Assembly (NCBI GenBank): GCA_050084985.1
Contig: JBITNC010000001.1
Location: 115,258,001 to 115,322,000 of the forward strand
Reading direction: 5' to 3'
Length of the DNA: 64,000 nucleotides
From: Nageia nagi
Taxonomy: Eukaryota; Pinophyta
Positions 63,402-64,000 of the stretch are shown one piece after another. The translations under genes were made by a program, and so were the position numbers. The notes below the pieces were generated by a model. It searched no databases. It was given only the letters and a program-made list of their open reading frames with translations, and was not told where the DNA came from. The number at the start of each line of letters is the position of its first letter. The stretch's first letter is position 1.

Positions 63402-63417
63402 ATTGGTATCTAGAGCT
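63402..63417 (+). other. Primer binding site (iMet-like, one base inserted)
   Basis: ATTGGTATCTAGAGCTT: TGGTATC-AGAGC with an extra T between the halves. It directly follows the proposed LTR end. Confidence 0.6.
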
Positions 63418-63418
63418 T

Positions 63419-63528
63419 GGTGTGGAAGCTCTTCTTCTACATCTTAGAGGTTCTTCATCCTTATTCATTCCTTTGGTGTGGAAGCTCTTCTACATTTTGG
63501 AGGTTCTTCATCCTTCTTCATTCCTCAT
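63419..63528 (+). repeat. Tandem duplication, 56-bp unit, two copies
   Basis: GGTGTGGAAGCTCTTC recurs at 63419 and 63475. Both copies continue to GAGGTTCTTCATCC and TTCATTCC. It lies just downstream of the primer site, in the leader of the element. Confidence 0.85.
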
Positions 63529-64000
63529 CTTACACCCCATTGGTGAGGTAAATTTTAAAAGAAGGTATAAATTTCCTCTTCATTTGGTTATCTTAATGGA
63601 TTATTACATTAGATACTAACATATTTTGTGAGATATTGGAGCTTATTTTTTGCAAAATATGATCAAAATTGGTAATGCAAGCAATTTTTTTTGCTAACCT
63701 CTTATGTTAGTAGCATTTTTTTTACAAAAATGCTTAATACATGATGTACCTTTTAAGAGGATACTATGTGATGCAAATATTTTTTTTACTAACATTTTGT
63801 TTGTTAGTAGTATTGATCAATAACTCTATTACAAGCATTGCCAAGGTGTAATAGTTACATAATACTTTATTTCTTCTCTAAATTGTCTTATTTTTTGCAA
63901 AATTTTAATGCATATAGAGGGAAATAATTTCTAGAGGCAATTGTTTAAAATTTAAAGCAAATATGGGGATATTTTCCCTCTCTCATTTTTTTTATTGTTG
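63529..64000 (+). other. Leader or interior of the right-edge element, no frame seen
   Basis: AT-rich sequence after the leader duplication. A phrase of the type TTTTTTTGCTAACC followed by GTTAGTAGCATT recurs at about 63687 and 63781. No open frame with gag character is reached before the window ends. Confidence 0.35.

Overview
The window looks like a piece of a large, AT-rich seed-plant nuclear genome. It holds one intact-looking host gene, a two-exon phytocystatin with GT-AG splice sites and a TATA box. The rest is mostly old retrotransposon sequence. Divergent LTR pairs retained side by side and very long intergenic spacing would suit a conifer or other gymnosperm, but that is inference and nothing here fixes the species. 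No prokaryotic, organellar or CRISPR feature was seen.

Layout. 1-5280: gene neighbourhood with the phytocystatin on the minus strand (4148-4630), its promoter on the right, and short tandem duplications in the left flank. 5690-6310: broken PIF1/Helitron-type helicase remnant (minus). 7890-9260: LINE remnant (plus). 12277-12850: 286-bp tandem duplication. 12861-24319: an 11.5-kb minus-strand LTR element with 3.4- and 3.8-kb LTRs, a perfect 5-bp target duplication, an iMet-type primer binding site and no recognisable gag-pol (LARD-like). 25380-27660: two decayed open frames of unknown mobile-element type. 30854-37971: an old plus-strand Ty1/Copia element with a perfect 5-bp target duplication. 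38467-39269: a non-autonomous Mutator-like element with long inverted termini and a perfect 9-bp target duplication. 41313-46640: a minus-strand non-autonomous LTR element with only 636 bp between its LTRs. 47990-48420: a diverged LTR fragment. 49346-49459: a 38-bp tandem array. 50384-59710: a younger minus-strand Copia element, almost complete but with stop codons, with a perfect 5-bp target duplication. 60740-62957: a decayed Ty3/Gypsy-type gag (plus). About 62954-63401: a short LTR followed by a primer binding site, whose element runs off the window.

The genes do not form a pathway. The cystatin is a single host gene encoding a secreted inhibitor of papain-like cysteine proteases. The elements are independent insertions: all five LTR elements with a visible primer site use an initiator-methionine-tRNA-like site, and three of them carry exact 5-bp target duplications, which fixes their ends to the base.

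The most useful second-look items are the LARD-like element with LTR-internal repeat expansion and an inverted duplication in one LTR, the small element with a periodic motif in its 636-bp interior, the Mutator-like element, the helicase remnant, the unidentified frame at 25.4-26.9 kb, and the Copia gag with three zinc knuckles and an acidic coiled-coil-like segment. I did not find a clearly new functional system.
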